Notes: generated by a model not told the origin, from the sequence alone. Counted from the stretch's first letter, positions 1 to 8,374 are shown. The stretch: DNA of 64,000 nucleotides from an uncultured Muribaculaceae bacterium (GCA_910579675.1 CAJTUF010000015.1:18226-82225), one strand, 5' to 3'. Program-made: numbers and translations.

Positions 1-1033
1 ATGGCATTAACAATAGGAATAGAACTTGAAACATAATCAAACATATAAAAGCCATATATAAGATTCGCTGTAATTTCTTAATCCATGCATATCTTTGTTC
101 AGAGTAAGCCTTGGTAATTGCTGACCATAGAGGTGTGAGCGCGAGCATGAATAACATACTCATAAAAGAAAACGGCTTATAATAAATCTGATAATCAACT
201 GCATATGAGGGATCGTAAAATTTTGTTATGAACCAACTGTCAGTGACGGAAATTATCATATACAGGATTTGAAGAATCAAGAACACTACACCGAGCGACA
301 ACACTTTATTTGCCGATGAACGCTCGAAATGTTTATAATCCGGCCTAATGTTTTTCATTTTTTGACCTCCAAAAACCACAATAGTGGCCAGCAGTAGCGG
401 CACATTGCAGCAAAGGGCATAGGCATAGGTCATATTTAGCAATGCCTGTTCAGGAGCTAAAGATTTGGGGGCTATAAAAAGATATAATAATACAAACAGT
501 TGACTTAAAAAACTGATTAGATTTGTAATTGCCGAGCGTTGTATGGAATATATAACTGAAGATATAATTCTCAAGAAGAACGACAATAAAACGCCCAATA
601 TACATACAATGACACAGTGACTTAGCATATCAGGACTAATAACATTGGTTGAGATATTGAGAAAAACATTCCAATCAATGCATACAGCCAGACCGCAGCA
701 AATTATTGATATTATTATTGTCCACAAACCCAGCATAATATATGCAGAAGAAACGAGTTTCCTGGCAGAGATGAAATCATTGGCAGCCAAGGCTTTAGTT
801 AGATGGTTCCGTAGTCCATTACCGATGCCCATATCAAAGACTAAAATCCAATTAAGCACTGACAACATTGTAAACCAAACTCCGAGAACCATCTGGTTAT
901 TAAAATATTGGATGAACAAAGGCATCGAAATCAGGCTGCACAATATACCTAATCCCTTTATCACGTAACTACCAAGGATGTTTGCAAGTAGATTTTGGTT
1001 AGTCCTTGATTTTAAATTCAATGATAACTTCAT
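1..1033 (-). CDS. Polysaccharide flippase (Wzx-like), cut by window edge
   Basis: Reading the minus strand from the ATG at 1033 gives an open frame to the window edge (about 344 residues, C-terminus missing). The protein starts MKLSLNLKSRTNQNLLANIL and contains many hydrophobic segments, with the early pattern of a small helix followed by 'GSYVIKGLGILCSLISMPLF', typical of the MOP/PST oligosaccharide exporter superfamily. Members flip undecaprenyl-linked repeat units across the inner membrane during capsule or O-antigen synthesis. Its start overlaps the stop of the upstream glycosyltransferase by one base (TAATG), which fits an operon with coupled translation. The stretch is AT-rich compared with the rest of the window, as is usual for capsule loci. 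The family call is from the membrane pattern and context, not from a catalytic motif. Confidence 0.82.
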   Translation of the reverse strand, partial: MKLSLNLKSRTNQNLLANILGSYVIKGLGILCSLISMPLFIQYFNNQMVLGVWFTMLSVLNWILVFDMGIGNGLRNHLTKALAANDFISARKLVSSAYIMLGLWTIIISIICCGLAVCIDWNVFLNISTNVISPDMLSHCVIVCILGVLLSFFLRIISSVIYSIQRSAITNLISFLSQLFVLLYLFIAPKSLAPEQALLNMTYAYALCCNVPLLLATIVVFGGQKMKNIRPDYKHFERSSANKVLSLGVVFLILQILYMIISVTDSWFITKFYDPSYAVDYQIYYKPFSFMSMLFMLALTPLWSAITKAYSEQRYAWIKKLQRILYMAFICLIMFQVLFLLLMP

Positions 1034-2178
1034 TACAAAAATCTTTTCATCAAAGAATCAATATCATTTACGAAATTTTGATGTAAGGTAAATATGATAT
1101 CTTTATTATTGTGGCCATTGTTCTTTACCTGCGTTATTGCTTTCGCAATTTCTTCGGGAGTTTGATGCTGATAATAATATAGGTATTTTCCTACTGCACT
1201 ATTTCTAACAGCTGGAATATCTACGGTAACCACGTCCAAACCGTTTGACATATAAGAAAGAATTTTAGACGGAAATGAAGTGGCGTTGAATTGAGCATTG
1301 GGATTTTGAGTGCTCAAACCGATATGGCAGCTTTGAATAAGGGAAATATACGTTTTTCCTGTCAGTGTCCCGTGATATACAGCCTTGCCCGGAGTTACTT
1401 TGTTTACCTTATCAACGGCTGCTTTCACATCTGCAATCTCTTTAGGTGAGCCGAATCCGCAAATATGGAAAACGTAGTTATCAGGAATAAATGCTGCTGC
1501 TGCTGCTGCTGCTGCTGCACCACCTTTACGAGGGTCAAATGTGCCTGCATAAACAACATGGGTTTTACCATCGTTGAACTTGTCGGTTATTTCTTGCTCA
1601 ACATGATACGTCCCTAATATGATTGTATATGGTTTCTTGCCTGAATTTATTTTGTCATTGAGTAATTTCGTCGGAAATATATAACCATCGGCCTGAGCAA
1701 AAGTTTCTAATTCTGTTTTCCGCTCAGCCTCAGTCATATCCACCACATCCTGATATACTTCTTCAAGTTCCAATATAAGTTTGAATTTCTTTACTTTTTT
1801 AGCCAAAAGTAAAAGATTACGGAATCCTGTAGAATGATAAACTATTATTGGTTCATCTTTCTTGGTGTTTAAAAGCAGATATTTTAAGAAGCAGATTGAT
1901 GTGAGCCAGCGGCGCACTCCTCGTATAACAACATTTGGACCTCCAAAAGTTGGGAAAAAACGGGCTTTGAGTAAATCTGATTTCCAGATTACTTCTCCTT
2001 TTGCAAAAAAGAACCTATCATTAACCCCAACGGCAGTGGAAACAATCTCAACCGGGTAACCGGCATCATTTAAAGCTTCGGCAATCGACTCCATTTTATT
2101 GGTGCATGCCAAAAAATAGTTTCTTGAAACTTTAGAGTCTTGAAAATCAAAGAATCCTATATACTTAATCGGACGCAT
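1033..2178 (-). CDS. Glycosyltransferase family 4
   Basis: A 381-residue cytoplasmic or membrane-associated sugar transferase that probably adds one sugar of the capsule repeat unit. The GT-B C-terminal half is recognisable: 'HVVYAGTFDPRKGG' (about residues 208-220) starts the nucleotide-sugar binding domain, followed by 'HICGFGSP', 'VYHGTL' and the acceptor/donor loop 'FPSKILSYMSNGLDVV'. I prefer the ATG at 2178 (MRPIKYIGFFDFQ). The frame is open further upstream to a TAG at 2263, but that upstream stretch reads as the C-terminal tail of the preceding decayed glycosyltransferase. Residues about 221-229 are nine consecutive alanines encoded by a pure GCA repeat (1492-1518), at a position where family members have a helix. 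The donor and acceptor sugars cannot be predicted. Confidence 0.88.
   Translation of the reverse strand: MRPIKYIGFFDFQDSKVSRNYFLACTNKMESIAEALNDAGYPVEIVSTAVGVNDRFFFAKGEVIWKSDLLKARFFPTFGGPNVVIRGVRRWLTSICFLKYLLLNTKKDEPIIVYHSTGFRNLLLLAKKVKKFKLILELEEVYQDVVDMTEAERKTELETFAQADGYIFPTKLLNDKINSGKKPYTIILGTYHVEQEITDKFNDGKTHVVYAGTFDPRKGGAAAAAAAAAFIPDNYVFHICGFGSPKEIADVKAAVDKVNKVTPGKAVYHGTLTGKTYISLIQSCHIGLSTQNPNAQFNATSFPSKILSYMSNGLDVVTVDIPAVRNSAVGKYLYYYQHQTPEEIAKAITQVKNNGHNNKDIIFTLHQNFVNDIDSLMKRFL
1492..1518. repeat. (TGC)9 / (GCA)9 trinucleotide repeat inside the GT4 gene
   Basis: Nine uninterrupted TGC units on the plus strand, read as nine GCA alanine codons in the glycosyltransferase. Slippage would change the alanine count without shifting the frame. 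Confidence 0.95.
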
Positions 2179-2179
2179 G

Positions 2180-2717
2180 TTCTTAGGTTGGTTCAATAAT
2201 TCTTGATATACAGATATGTAATCACTTACCAATCGTTCTTTGTCAAAAGTTTTCTTGGCAAACTATCGGCAATTCTCTCGCAAATCGGGGGCTTGTATTA
2301 TGTCCGTAATTGCATTCTTCGCTCCTGTTATATATCCCATCTGTATTACATGACCGCAGCCCGGTCCTATAAGCTCAGGTGTAGCAGTTGCATCATAGGC
2401 CACTACCAAAGTAGAGTAGACCAATGCTTCGGCCGTGACTTTGCCAAAAGTAGGTATATCATCTATATTCGTCAGTTTGGAAAATAGCGGCATAAGAGAT
2501 TCTTCAAATTCGTCGAATTTACCGTTGAAGAGCAGTACCGACTGTGCGAATCCGATGTCGGCCCAAAGTGTTTCAGCATCGAGGTTGTCAAGTTCAACCT
2601 CGGAAAGTGTGCAAGTCTTATCCCTCGGGACTTTACGAATGACTGCTCTTTACTACCGAGGTAGGCGAATAGGTCATCATCTGTCATGCAATGGAGCCGT
2701 GCGGTATAACCATAGGA
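2180..2717 (-). pseudogene. Decayed glycosyltransferase gene
   Basis: Two minus-strand frames together carry coding-like sequence. From about 2640 down to 2263 one frame reads ...'WADIGFAQSVLLFNGKFDEF'... then 'TFGKVTAEALVYSTLVVAYD', 'ATPELIGPGCGHVIQMGY' and 'ENCR', the look of a GT-B glycosyltransferase C-terminus. It hits TAG at 2263-2265, yet the same frame continues with 'FAKKTFDKERLVSDYISVYQ', the usual glycosyltransferase tail, up to the next gene. Upstream, 'MTDDDLFAYLGSKEQSF' (from 2687) lies in another frame and would join only through a frameshift near 2640. The N-terminal catalytic half is missing. I read this as a remnant with a deletion, one frameshift and one nonsense codon. A sequencing error could explain single lesions but not the missing half. 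Confidence 0.7.
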
Positions 2718-3140
2718 TTAAGCAACGACTTCGTATTTGCCGATGAGGGTGTCGATTTGGGTATAGATTTCGGCGGAGATGGGGCGGAGTAGGCGTTCGG
2801 GGAGGGAGAGGCCGACTATGATTTGTGTTTTGGCGGAGGCGGTGAGGCGGGGGCGGATTGTCGGGTCGCTGTTCCAGTAGGCGGCGAGGGTGAGGAGTTT
2901 GCCGAGTTCAGCGATATTGCCTGCAGAGAGAGCAGCGTCGAACATGTCGAAGTAGCCGTTGAGGAGTGCTTCGCGCTCTTCTGGGGTTATGAAGTCGGAG
3001 ATGAGGGTAGTCAGCTCGAAAGATGAGGTGGCTTGCGGTAGAAGGTCCGCTACTATTTGAGATTCGTTTTCTGAGTTGATGTTTGGAAGCCAATCCAAAC
3101 GTAGTTTTTGGGCATAGAGAACTGCCATCGCGTGAGTCAA
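2718..3140 (-). CDS. Unknown 140-aa protein, second gene of the capsule operon
   Basis: I do not recognise this family. The product is short, helical-looking and rich in Ala and Leu, with no signal peptide, no membrane segment and no cysteine cluster. The start is either TTG at 3140 or the in-frame ATG at 3128 (MAVLYAQKLRLDWLPN); the frame is closed upstream by a TAG. It follows the UpxY antiterminator gene, the position held in Bacteroides capsule loci by upxZ, whose products inhibit UpxY proteins of other loci. I see no convincing UpxZ sequence, so an equivalent role is only a positional guess. A short stretch upstream (3244-3297) encodes a similar-looking N-terminus, which may be a second, broken copy. 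Confidence 0.55.
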   Translation of the reverse strand: MTHAMAVLYAQKLRLDWLPNINSENESQIVADLLPQATSSFELTTLISDFITPEEREALLNGYFDMFDAALSAGNIAELGKLLTLAAYWNSDPTIRPRLTASAKTQIIVGLSLPERLLRPISAEIYTQIDTLIGKYEVVA

Positions 3141-3141
3141 A

Positions 3142-3199
3142 ATTGCGGAATTTTCCTGCCCCTAAGTCTGCGGCTTATCTCACATCGAAGTTCCGCAAT
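3142..3199. repeat. 9-bp inverted repeat between UpxY and the next gene
   Basis: ATTGCGGAA (3142-3150) and its exact reverse complement TTCCGCAAT (3191-3199) are 40 nt apart, just before the start of the unknown gene. In RNA they could form a stem around its translation start. They could also be chance. Confidence 0.45.
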
Positions 3200-3243
3200 C
3201 TTGCAATCGAAAATTGTATTAACTTTATGAAACCATTTGCCGC

Positions 3244-3297
3244 TTACCACGGAAGCCGGAACCTCAGGCAATTCAAGGCGTAGGCATATTCAGCCAT
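3244..3297 (-). pseudogene. Possible remnant of a duplicated gene N-terminus
   Basis: The minus strand encodes MAEYAYALNCLRFRLPW then TAA; the frame is open upstream from a TTG at 3327. By eye this resembles the N-terminus of the following protein (MAVLYAQKLRLDWLPN), both having a tyrosine-alanine helix, LRFRL/LRL and a tryptophan. It may be the truncated start of a paralogue. The stretch is short and the similarity is only visual. Confidence 0.3.
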
Positions 3298-3356
3298 ATA
3301 TTCCGAGCGAATGCCTGCAATATCCAATATTTACAAAGTATGCAGCGACGGATACT

Positions 3357-3911
3357 TCATACAAATTGCACGAAGTCGGGATTTACTTCGACCGCGGCGG
3401 TCAAGAAACCTTCAATTTTCACCAACAAGCGTTTCTTTCTTGTGCCGCGCATTTTCAATAATACGCCTGAGTATCCGTTAAGAGGGCCTCCATTGACAAT
3501 TATTTCCTTTCCGATTTTATCGGGAGTAAGCTCCTCCGGAGTAAAATAGATTGGAGAGGGGTCATTGTTTACGGCATTGATAAATCGTTCCATCTCAGCA
3601 TCTGGAACTGTCATGAAATAGTTCTTACCGGCGCCGCGTCTGAACTGGAATTGGAGAGCGTTTTCTTTCTCAATTATAGGGTCCAAAGCCTCTTTGGTGT
3701 CGTATGCAAATAAAAGGCTTTGTATTACAGGGACGTACTCGCGTATTCTCTTACCAAGCCGGGTAGAAATGACCCAATGCATAGGCGTAAAAGTCCGTAT
3801 GCCAAATTCGGGCAGGAGCTTGTAGCCGGGTTTCTTCGCATTGCGCTTCTTGAAGTCACGAAGAACATACCATTGTTTGGGCTGATCCATGTTGAGTGAA
3901 TTGCCTGCCAT
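3357..3911 (-). CDS. UpxY-family transcription antiterminator (NusG-like)
   Basis: A 184-residue NusG/RfaH paralogue of the type that begins Bacteroidales capsule operons. It binds RNA polymerase at its own locus and lets transcription pass early termination sites. The NGN domain is seen at the N-terminus ('QPKQWYVLRDFKKRNAKK', then 'FTPMHWVISTRLGKRIREYV') and the KOW domain near the C-terminus ('IGKEIIVNGGPLNGYSGVLL', about residues 127-146). Start choice: ATG at 3911 (MAGNSLN) or ATG at 3890 (MDQPKQWYVL); the second fits family length better. It lies about 220 nt behind a consensus promoter with a structured leader, and the next genes downstream are capsule functions, which supports the assignment. 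Confidence 0.88.
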   Translation of the reverse strand: MAGNSLNMDQPKQWYVLRDFKKRNAKKPGYKLLPEFGIRTFTPMHWVISTRLGKRIREYVPVIQSLLFAYDTKEALDPIIEKENALQFQFRRGAGKNYFMTVPDAEMERFINAVNNDPSPIYFTPEELTPDKIGKEIIVNGGPLNGYSGVLLKMRGTRKKRLLVKIEGFLTAAVEVNPDFVQFV

Positions 3912-3962
3912 TTGCAAAGCTATTATTGGGTCGACTTTTACATTTTAGACAATCCTTCCACG

Positions 3963-3998
3963 CTTGCAGACTACTGTATAATGCTATTAGTCTGCAAG
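3963..3998 (-). promoter_or_regulatory. Perfect 11-bp stem-loop in the UpxY leader
   Basis: CTTGCAGACTA (3963-3973) and TAGTCTGCAAG (3988-3998) are exact reverse complements around a 14-nt spacer. The stem lies between the promoter and the UpxY start, so it would form in the leader RNA. There is no U-run after it, so it is not a simple intrinsic terminator. A pause/antitermination signal or a protein-binding site are possibilities. The spacer is too short to hold an invertible promoter. Confidence 0.7.
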
Positions 3999-4098
3999 TT
4001 ACAAATGCCTCCCGAAAAAGTTCGAGTTAATTTGGCTATGTCCATCCGGCGCAAAGTCCAAGATGCGGTTCGCGTAATAACCATACGTCTTCTGTATA

Positions 4099-4117
4099 TT
4101 TCTCTTCGTTAGAGAAA
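4099..4117 (-). promoter_or_regulatory. 7-bp hairpin near the 5' end of the capsule leader RNA
   Basis: TTTCTCT (4099-4105) and AGAGAAA (4111-4117) flank a 5-nt loop about 15-20 nt after the predicted transcription start. Together with the second stem-loop it makes the roughly 220-nt leader look structured, as expected for a UpxY-controlled operon. Confidence 0.55.
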
Positions 4118-4139
4118 TACACCGATTTGTTTTAGACTG

Positions 4140-4170
4140 CAAAGTTAACTAAAAAGCACGATATTTCAAA
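4140..4170 (-). promoter_or_regulatory. Promoter of the capsule operon
   Basis: On the minus strand TTTG (4167-4170), a 19-nt spacer and TAACTTTG (4140-4147) match the Bacteroidota -33/-7 consensus exactly. The transcript would start near 4136 and have a leader of about 220 nt before UpxY. The rest of the 3918-4396 gap is AT-rich and I see no gene in it, nor long flanking inverted repeats of the kind that make capsule promoters invertible. Confidence 0.8.
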
Positions 4171-4396
4171 GTGTTGTAAATTATAATTTTCGTCATTACA
4201 TTTTAAATCTTCGGTTGTATCAGTCAGTTGTAAAACATCTGTTTTGCAGATAGTCGAGCTTTTTATATGCCCTATTCCTTCACAAATAACTGACAACGGA
4301 ACATTATTTTACTACGTGCCGCCATGCGCCCTCATCGATCCAGATGTACAAAATATTAAGCCCCGGAGAGCTGATGCTCATCCGGGACTAATCTGG

Positions 4397-4474
4397 TGGG
4401 GTGAATAGTGGGGTTCGAACCCACGACCTTCGGAACCACAATCCGACATTCTAACCAGCTGAACTATATTCACC
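4397..4474 (-). tRNA. tRNA-His (anticodon GTG)
   Basis: The minus strand folds into a complete cloverleaf: acceptor GTGAATA/TATTCAC with the extra 5' G typical of tRNA-His paired to C73, D arm GTTCAGCTGGTTAGAAT, anticodon arm TCGGA-TTGTGGT-TCCGA with anticodon GTG, and T arm with GGTTCGAACCC. CCA is encoded (4397-4399). Confidence 0.95.
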
Positions 4475-4525
4475 ATGTAGACTTGTCAGTCGGTGTCGCG
4501 GCAAGGGGTCTTGCTTTAACGACTG

Positions 4526-4557
4526 CAAAGGTACGACACTTTTCTGAACTGTGCAAA
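4526..4557 (-). promoter_or_regulatory. Promoter of tRNA-His
   Basis: TTTG (4554-4557), a 20-nt spacer and TACCTTTG (4526-4533) on the minus strand, about 50 nt before the tRNA. The remaining sequence up to 4643 holds no gene. Confidence 0.75.
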
Positions 4558-4643
4558 TATTTCGGTCAAAAAAAGTGACTCAACCACCTACTTTAGCTCC
4601 ATTTCAATCCATCGGGGATCCATCAATGGTTCTTTTCACATAC

Positions 4644-5681
4644 TTATGGCTTTTTTATCTGATCCCAGTAGTCGGGATCTACACCTACAAAGTCACACAC
4701 TATATCATGCACATCATTGACAATACTGTCGGCCGACTGAGAGCCAATAATACCTATGCCGGGGTTGACATTGCTGTAGATGATCTTGGGTTCTGATAGG
4801 CCAAGGTTTTCAAGATTGCTGTTGAGATCGCCATATTTCTTGTAGACCGACAGTAGATACAGATAATAATCGCGCGATATTGAACAGAGGGCCATACGGT
4901 CGGTGATGCGCCCTCTGGCCCATTCCTCGATAGGGATAAACGGCTCGTAGGAGCATGTGTAGGAAAAGGTGTAGGTACGCCCGTCTATATTCCGGTCGCT
5001 GAACACTATGAATGTCTTGCGGTCGGAAAACACGGCCTCAAGCGGTGTGTCGTTTTCGCTTATTATGGGATCGGTCGAAATGCCGCCACCCGGCTCGTAA
5101 TAGGGTCGTCCGGTGAGCATATAATAGTTTTCCTCTCCGGCGGGATCGGTAAAGGTAATCGAATAGCGGATATCAAGACGCCTCAGATAGCTCAGGCTCG
5201 TGCCGTCGTCGACTATACCGTTGAAGTCGGTAAACTCAACCGGTGTGAAAGACCAGTGGTCGATCTTCACCTTGCGAGGCACTTTGGTATATCCTGCGGC
5301 GGTGCCATACTGCTCCGACACCACCTCTATCGCTATCTCATCACCCTCGGTGGGCACATATGGCGCTGTGAAGCTCTTTGTAGAGTCGTTGAATGTCATA
5401 AGCCCGCAGGGGCGCCCGTTGACGGTATATGCCACCGAGGCATCAGCGAGAGTCACGTCTGGCTTAGGCCATTGACTGTGGGGCCACGTGCGTGTCACCC
5501 GTGCTGTGAGCTCCCGGTCGGGGGTGGCCACTACATTCACCACCACCATTGGCTGCCCTTCGTCGTCGGGTAAAAAATCGGTATTGCACCCTGAGGCGAT
5601 AGAGGCGATTACAGCCACTGCAGCAGCCTCGACAAGCATCAGCCTCCTGCTTAACTTAGAGATTTGAGTCAGAATATCCAT
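4644..5681 (-). CDS. DUF4249 lipoprotein, partner of the TonB receptor
   Basis: A 345-residue surface lipoprotein. A hydrophobic signal stretch ends in the lipobox 'IASGC' with Cys32 as the lipidated residue. After it, the protein has the beta-rich DUF4249 pattern ('MVVVNVVATPDRELTARVTR', then 'SVAYTVNGRPCG', and a late 'ARGRITDRMALCSISRDYY'). In Bacteroidota DUF4249 proteins are encoded directly behind a TonB-dependent receptor and are thought to work at the outer membrane with it; the substrate is unknown. The start overlaps the receptor gene's end by 13 nt, which indicates co-translation. Family identification is from sequence pattern plus this neighbour. Confidence 0.85.
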   Translation of the reverse strand: MDILTQISKLSRRLMLVEAAAVAVIASIASGCNTDFLPDDEGQPMVVVNVVATPDRELTARVTRTWPHSQWPKPDVTLADASVAYTVNGRPCGLMTFNDSTKSFTAPYVPTEGDEIAIEVVSEQYGTAAGYTKVPRKVKIDHWSFTPVEFTDFNGIVDDGTSLSYLRRLDIRYSITFTDPAGEENYYMLTGRPYYEPGGGISTDPIISENDTPLEAVFSDRKTFIVFSDRNIDGRTYTFSYTCSYEPFIPIEEWARGRITDRMALCSISRDYYLYLLSVYKKYGDLNSNLENLGLSEPKIIYSNVNPGIGIIGSQSADSIVNDVHDIVCDFVGVDPDYWDQIKKP

Positions 5682-8374
5682 GTGTACGATACTGAAGGGA
5701 TGATGGGAATCAATCTGAATTTTTGATAAAGCGACTGGCCATACCAGCCCGACGAAGGTGAGCCGGAAGCACTGCCTCGCCCGTAGGGCTGATAAATGTT
5801 ATCAGGATGAATCTTTTTTATGGCAACCACATTCATGTTACAATAGGCATTGTAGAGCGAGAAGCTCCATTTGCCATGCGCAGTCAGACGGTTAGCACTC
5901 AGATCAAGCCGGTGATAGAATGGCAGGCGGTAATTGTTGATGCCGGTCACGGCGTCGAGGGTGCCGCTGAAGTTGGGGGTGCCGGTCGATGGAAGGCCCG
6001 GCACATCAAGAAGCTCGTAGTCTTGCAGCGACACTGTAAATCGGTTGCCACTCATGCCTGTCCATGCAGCTCCTATATCCCATTTATCATTTATCTTCCA
6101 CGAGAGCATAATATTGATCTTATGGCGATTGTCAAATTTCGACGGAAAGCGCTCCCCATGGTTTTTGTCCTTAAACAAACGGTCGGACCACATGAGCGAA
6201 TAAGCCACATGGCCTGTGACGCGCCCGAAGCTACGGGTGAGCATAAGGTCGAGGCCGCGTGCGCGCCCTGAACCGGTACAGAGCTGAGTGGCAAGGTCAA
6301 CAGTAGGAGGAAGCACATAGTAATCGTCGCGATATTCGACCAGGTTGTGCATCCACTTATAGTAGATTTCGGCCGAGACAATAAAACCCTTCGGCAGACG
6401 GCGGTACACCCCCGCCGATATCTTGTCGGCCTTGCGTGGCTTCAAGCCGCCCGACACCGGTATCCACTGGTCGGTAGGGAGGGCAAGCGAACTCTGGGCC
6501 AGCTGGACAACATATTGGCTCGAGCGTGTATAACTGAGTTTTACGCTGGTGAGGTCGTCAATCTTCAGTCGCGCCGCCACTCTCGGGTCAAGATGGCCTC
6601 GGGTGTGGGAGCCCGATGAAAACCACCCGCCATTGAGTCCGGCCTCTATCCTCAATCCTTCTGAAAGATCAAGACGGTAGCCTGCATAGGCCGAGCCCTC
6701 TGTGGCATTGACTCTACGGGTGATCGACCTGTCGGCTACCAGCGAATCAGCATCAGCGAGCACCGTGCGCTCGCTCCCCGGCTCAAAGTGGTGAATAGTG
6801 TAAGAGGCCCCGAATGTCAGTTCATGACCTGCGGCAGCCGACAATCCGAAGTCGGCCCTCAAACCCCAATCGGAGATTCGGTTGTCAAACCGATACCGGC
6901 GGCTGCGCTCTGAATCAAACATCTCTTCATCGTAGATCAGACGCTCCCGACGGTCGTTGCGCAGCATTGAACTATAGTGGGAATACGAAGCTGTCACCTC
7001 GCTCCAAAGCAGCGGACTCCACTGCATGCGCCATCCCGACGACACCACTGTATTACCCCACCGGAGGCGTGATATATCGCTCGAACGGTTCTCGCGAGGG
7101 ATTCCGCTGGGTGAGTAATAGCTATGATTGTCGCCATATTTCAGGTAGTCGTCGCCATAATAAAACATCAGGTGAAGGCGGCTGCGCTCATTGAAGTTAT
7201 GATTTATCTTGGCGTTGATATCCATAAAGGAGTAGCGACCTATGGTGGTATTGTTGTCGTCGGTGCGCGTCGAATTGTAGATGGCGAGCGCCGGCACACT
7301 TATGGCCTCAAACCATGAGCGCCTCACCGCAAGCGAGTAGGTGGTGGATCGGCCAAGAAGCGGACCGCTGATGCTCAGGGCCCCCGACGTGAGTCCGAGG
7401 CGAAACTGCCCGTGATGGCCCGAAGCATCGCCATCGCGGGTATTGACCGCCATGATGCTCGATAGGCGTCCATTGTAGCGGGCCGGAAAGGAACTCTTGT
7501 AGAAATCCACATTCTTTATCGCCTCGGTGTTGAATGCCGAGAAGAGGCCTCCGAAATGATTGACCTGATAGAGCGGCACATTGTCGAGCATATAAAGATT
7601 TTCGTCGTTGGAGCCGCCATGGACATACATCGACGCAAGGCCCTCGACTCCCGACATCACTCCCGGCTGCATCTGAAGAGTCTTGATCACATCCGACTCT
7701 CCAAACATAGCAGGGGTCGACAGTATGTCGCTCCGTGTGAGATTGAGGCGCCCTATATCGGCGCTGTGCATCGCTATATAATTGCGCCGGTCGGCCTCGA
7801 CCGTCACCTCGCCAAGCTGTCGGCTCCCTTCCGAAAGCTCATCGAGCTTGAAATCAACCTTCATATTGCCTCCGATCTCAATTGTGTCGGTCACCGCAAT
7901 GAAGCCGGGATAAGAGGCTGTGACTACCCTGCGGCCCCGCTTCACATGTAGCGAATAGTGGCCGGTGGAGTTGGAGGATGCTGCCGCTCCTTCTATCCTC
8001 ACAAGTGCGCCAATAAGTGGCTCTCCGGTCGATCGCTCTGTGACATATCCGTCAACCACAGCCTGACGTGGCTCCGGCGCCACCTTCCGGCGCTTGAGCA
8101 CCACGGTGTTGCCCTTGACCACCCATCCGATAGACGTGCCCTCAAACATCTGTTTCAACGCATCTTCAAGCGGCGCACCATCCACATCGACCGTCACCCT
8201 CCTGCCCCGGAGCAACGACGTGTCGTAGCTGAAATTACATCCTGCCTGCTTCATGAGCAATGCAAAAACCTCCTCAGCCGGCCTGCCGGTGGCTCGCAAG
8301 GTCACGTCGCGGCCCATTGCCGCCCATGCTCCGGCCAATGCGGTCAGGAGCAAGCTCATCACTATCCTTTTCAT
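5669..8374 (-). CDS. TonB-dependent receptor with N-terminal STN signalling domain
   Basis: A 901-residue outer-membrane active transporter. Order: signal peptide (about 1-21), STN domain (about 24-95, 'PAEEVFALLMKQAGCNFSYD' and 'GAPLEDALKQMFEGTSIGWV'), carboxypeptidase-regulatory-like beta sandwich (about 108-190, 'VDGYVTERSTGEPLIGALVR'), plug (about 220-320, 'MPGVMSGVEGLASMYVHGGS'-like segment with 'NVPLYQVNHFGG'), and a 22-strand barrel ending in the aromatic residue of 'SYTWIF', as outer-membrane insertion requires. The STN domain is the part that talks to an anti-sigma factor in FecA-type signalling. The gene starts within the stop of the mini anti-sigma gene (ATGA) and is followed by the DUF4249 gene, so sigma, anti-sigma, receptor and lipoprotein form one unit. 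Substrate unknown; this is not a SusC/SusD pair. Confidence 0.92.
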   Translation of the reverse strand: MKRIVMSLLLTALAGAWAAMGRDVTLRATGRPAEEVFALLMKQAGCNFSYDTSLLRGRRVTVDVDGAPLEDALKQMFEGTSIGWVVKGNTVVLKRRKVAPEPRQAVVDGYVTERSTGEPLIGALVRIEGAAASSNSTGHYSLHVKRGRRVVTASYPGFIAVTDTIEIGGNMKVDFKLDELSEGSRQLGEVTVEADRRNYIAMHSADIGRLNLTRSDILSTPAMFGESDVIKTLQMQPGVMSGVEGLASMYVHGGSNDENLYMLDNVPLYQVNHFGGLFSAFNTEAIKNVDFYKSSFPARYNGRLSSIMAVNTRDGDASGHHGQFRLGLTSGALSISGPLLGRSTTYSLAVRRSWFEAISVPALAIYNSTRTDDNNTTIGRYSFMDINAKINHNFNERSRLHLMFYYGDDYLKYGDNHSYYSPSGIPRENRSSDISRLRWGNTVVSSGWRMQWSPLLWSEVTASYSHYSSMLRNDRRERLIYDEEMFDSERSRRYRFDNRISDWGLRADFGLSAAAGHELTFGASYTIHHFEPGSERTVLADADSLVADRSITRRVNATEGSAYAGYRLDLSEGLRIEAGLNGGWFSSGSHTRGHLDPRVAARLKIDDLTSVKLSYTRSSQYVVQLAQSSLALPTDQWIPVSGGLKPRKADKISAGVYRRLPKGFIVSAEIYYKWMHNLVEYRDDYYVLPPTVDLATQLCTGSGRARGLDLMLTRSFGRVTGHVAYSLMWSDRLFKDKNHGERFPSKFDNRHKINIMLSWKINDKWDIGAAWTGMSGNRFTVSLQDYELLDVPGLPSTGTPNFSGTLDAVTGINNYRLPFYHRLDLSANRLTAHGKWSFSLYNAYCNMNVVAIKKIHPDNIYQPYGRGSASGSPSSGWYGQSLYQKFRLIPIIPSVSYTWIF

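Noticed and set aside
645..968. Plus-strand frame inside the flippase region
   Set aside because: The opposite strand encodes a continuous membrane protein over the whole stretch.
3963..3998. Invertible capsule promoter
   Set aside because: The inverted repeat encloses only 14 bp and lies downstream of the real promoter; no recombinase gene or long flanking repeats are present.
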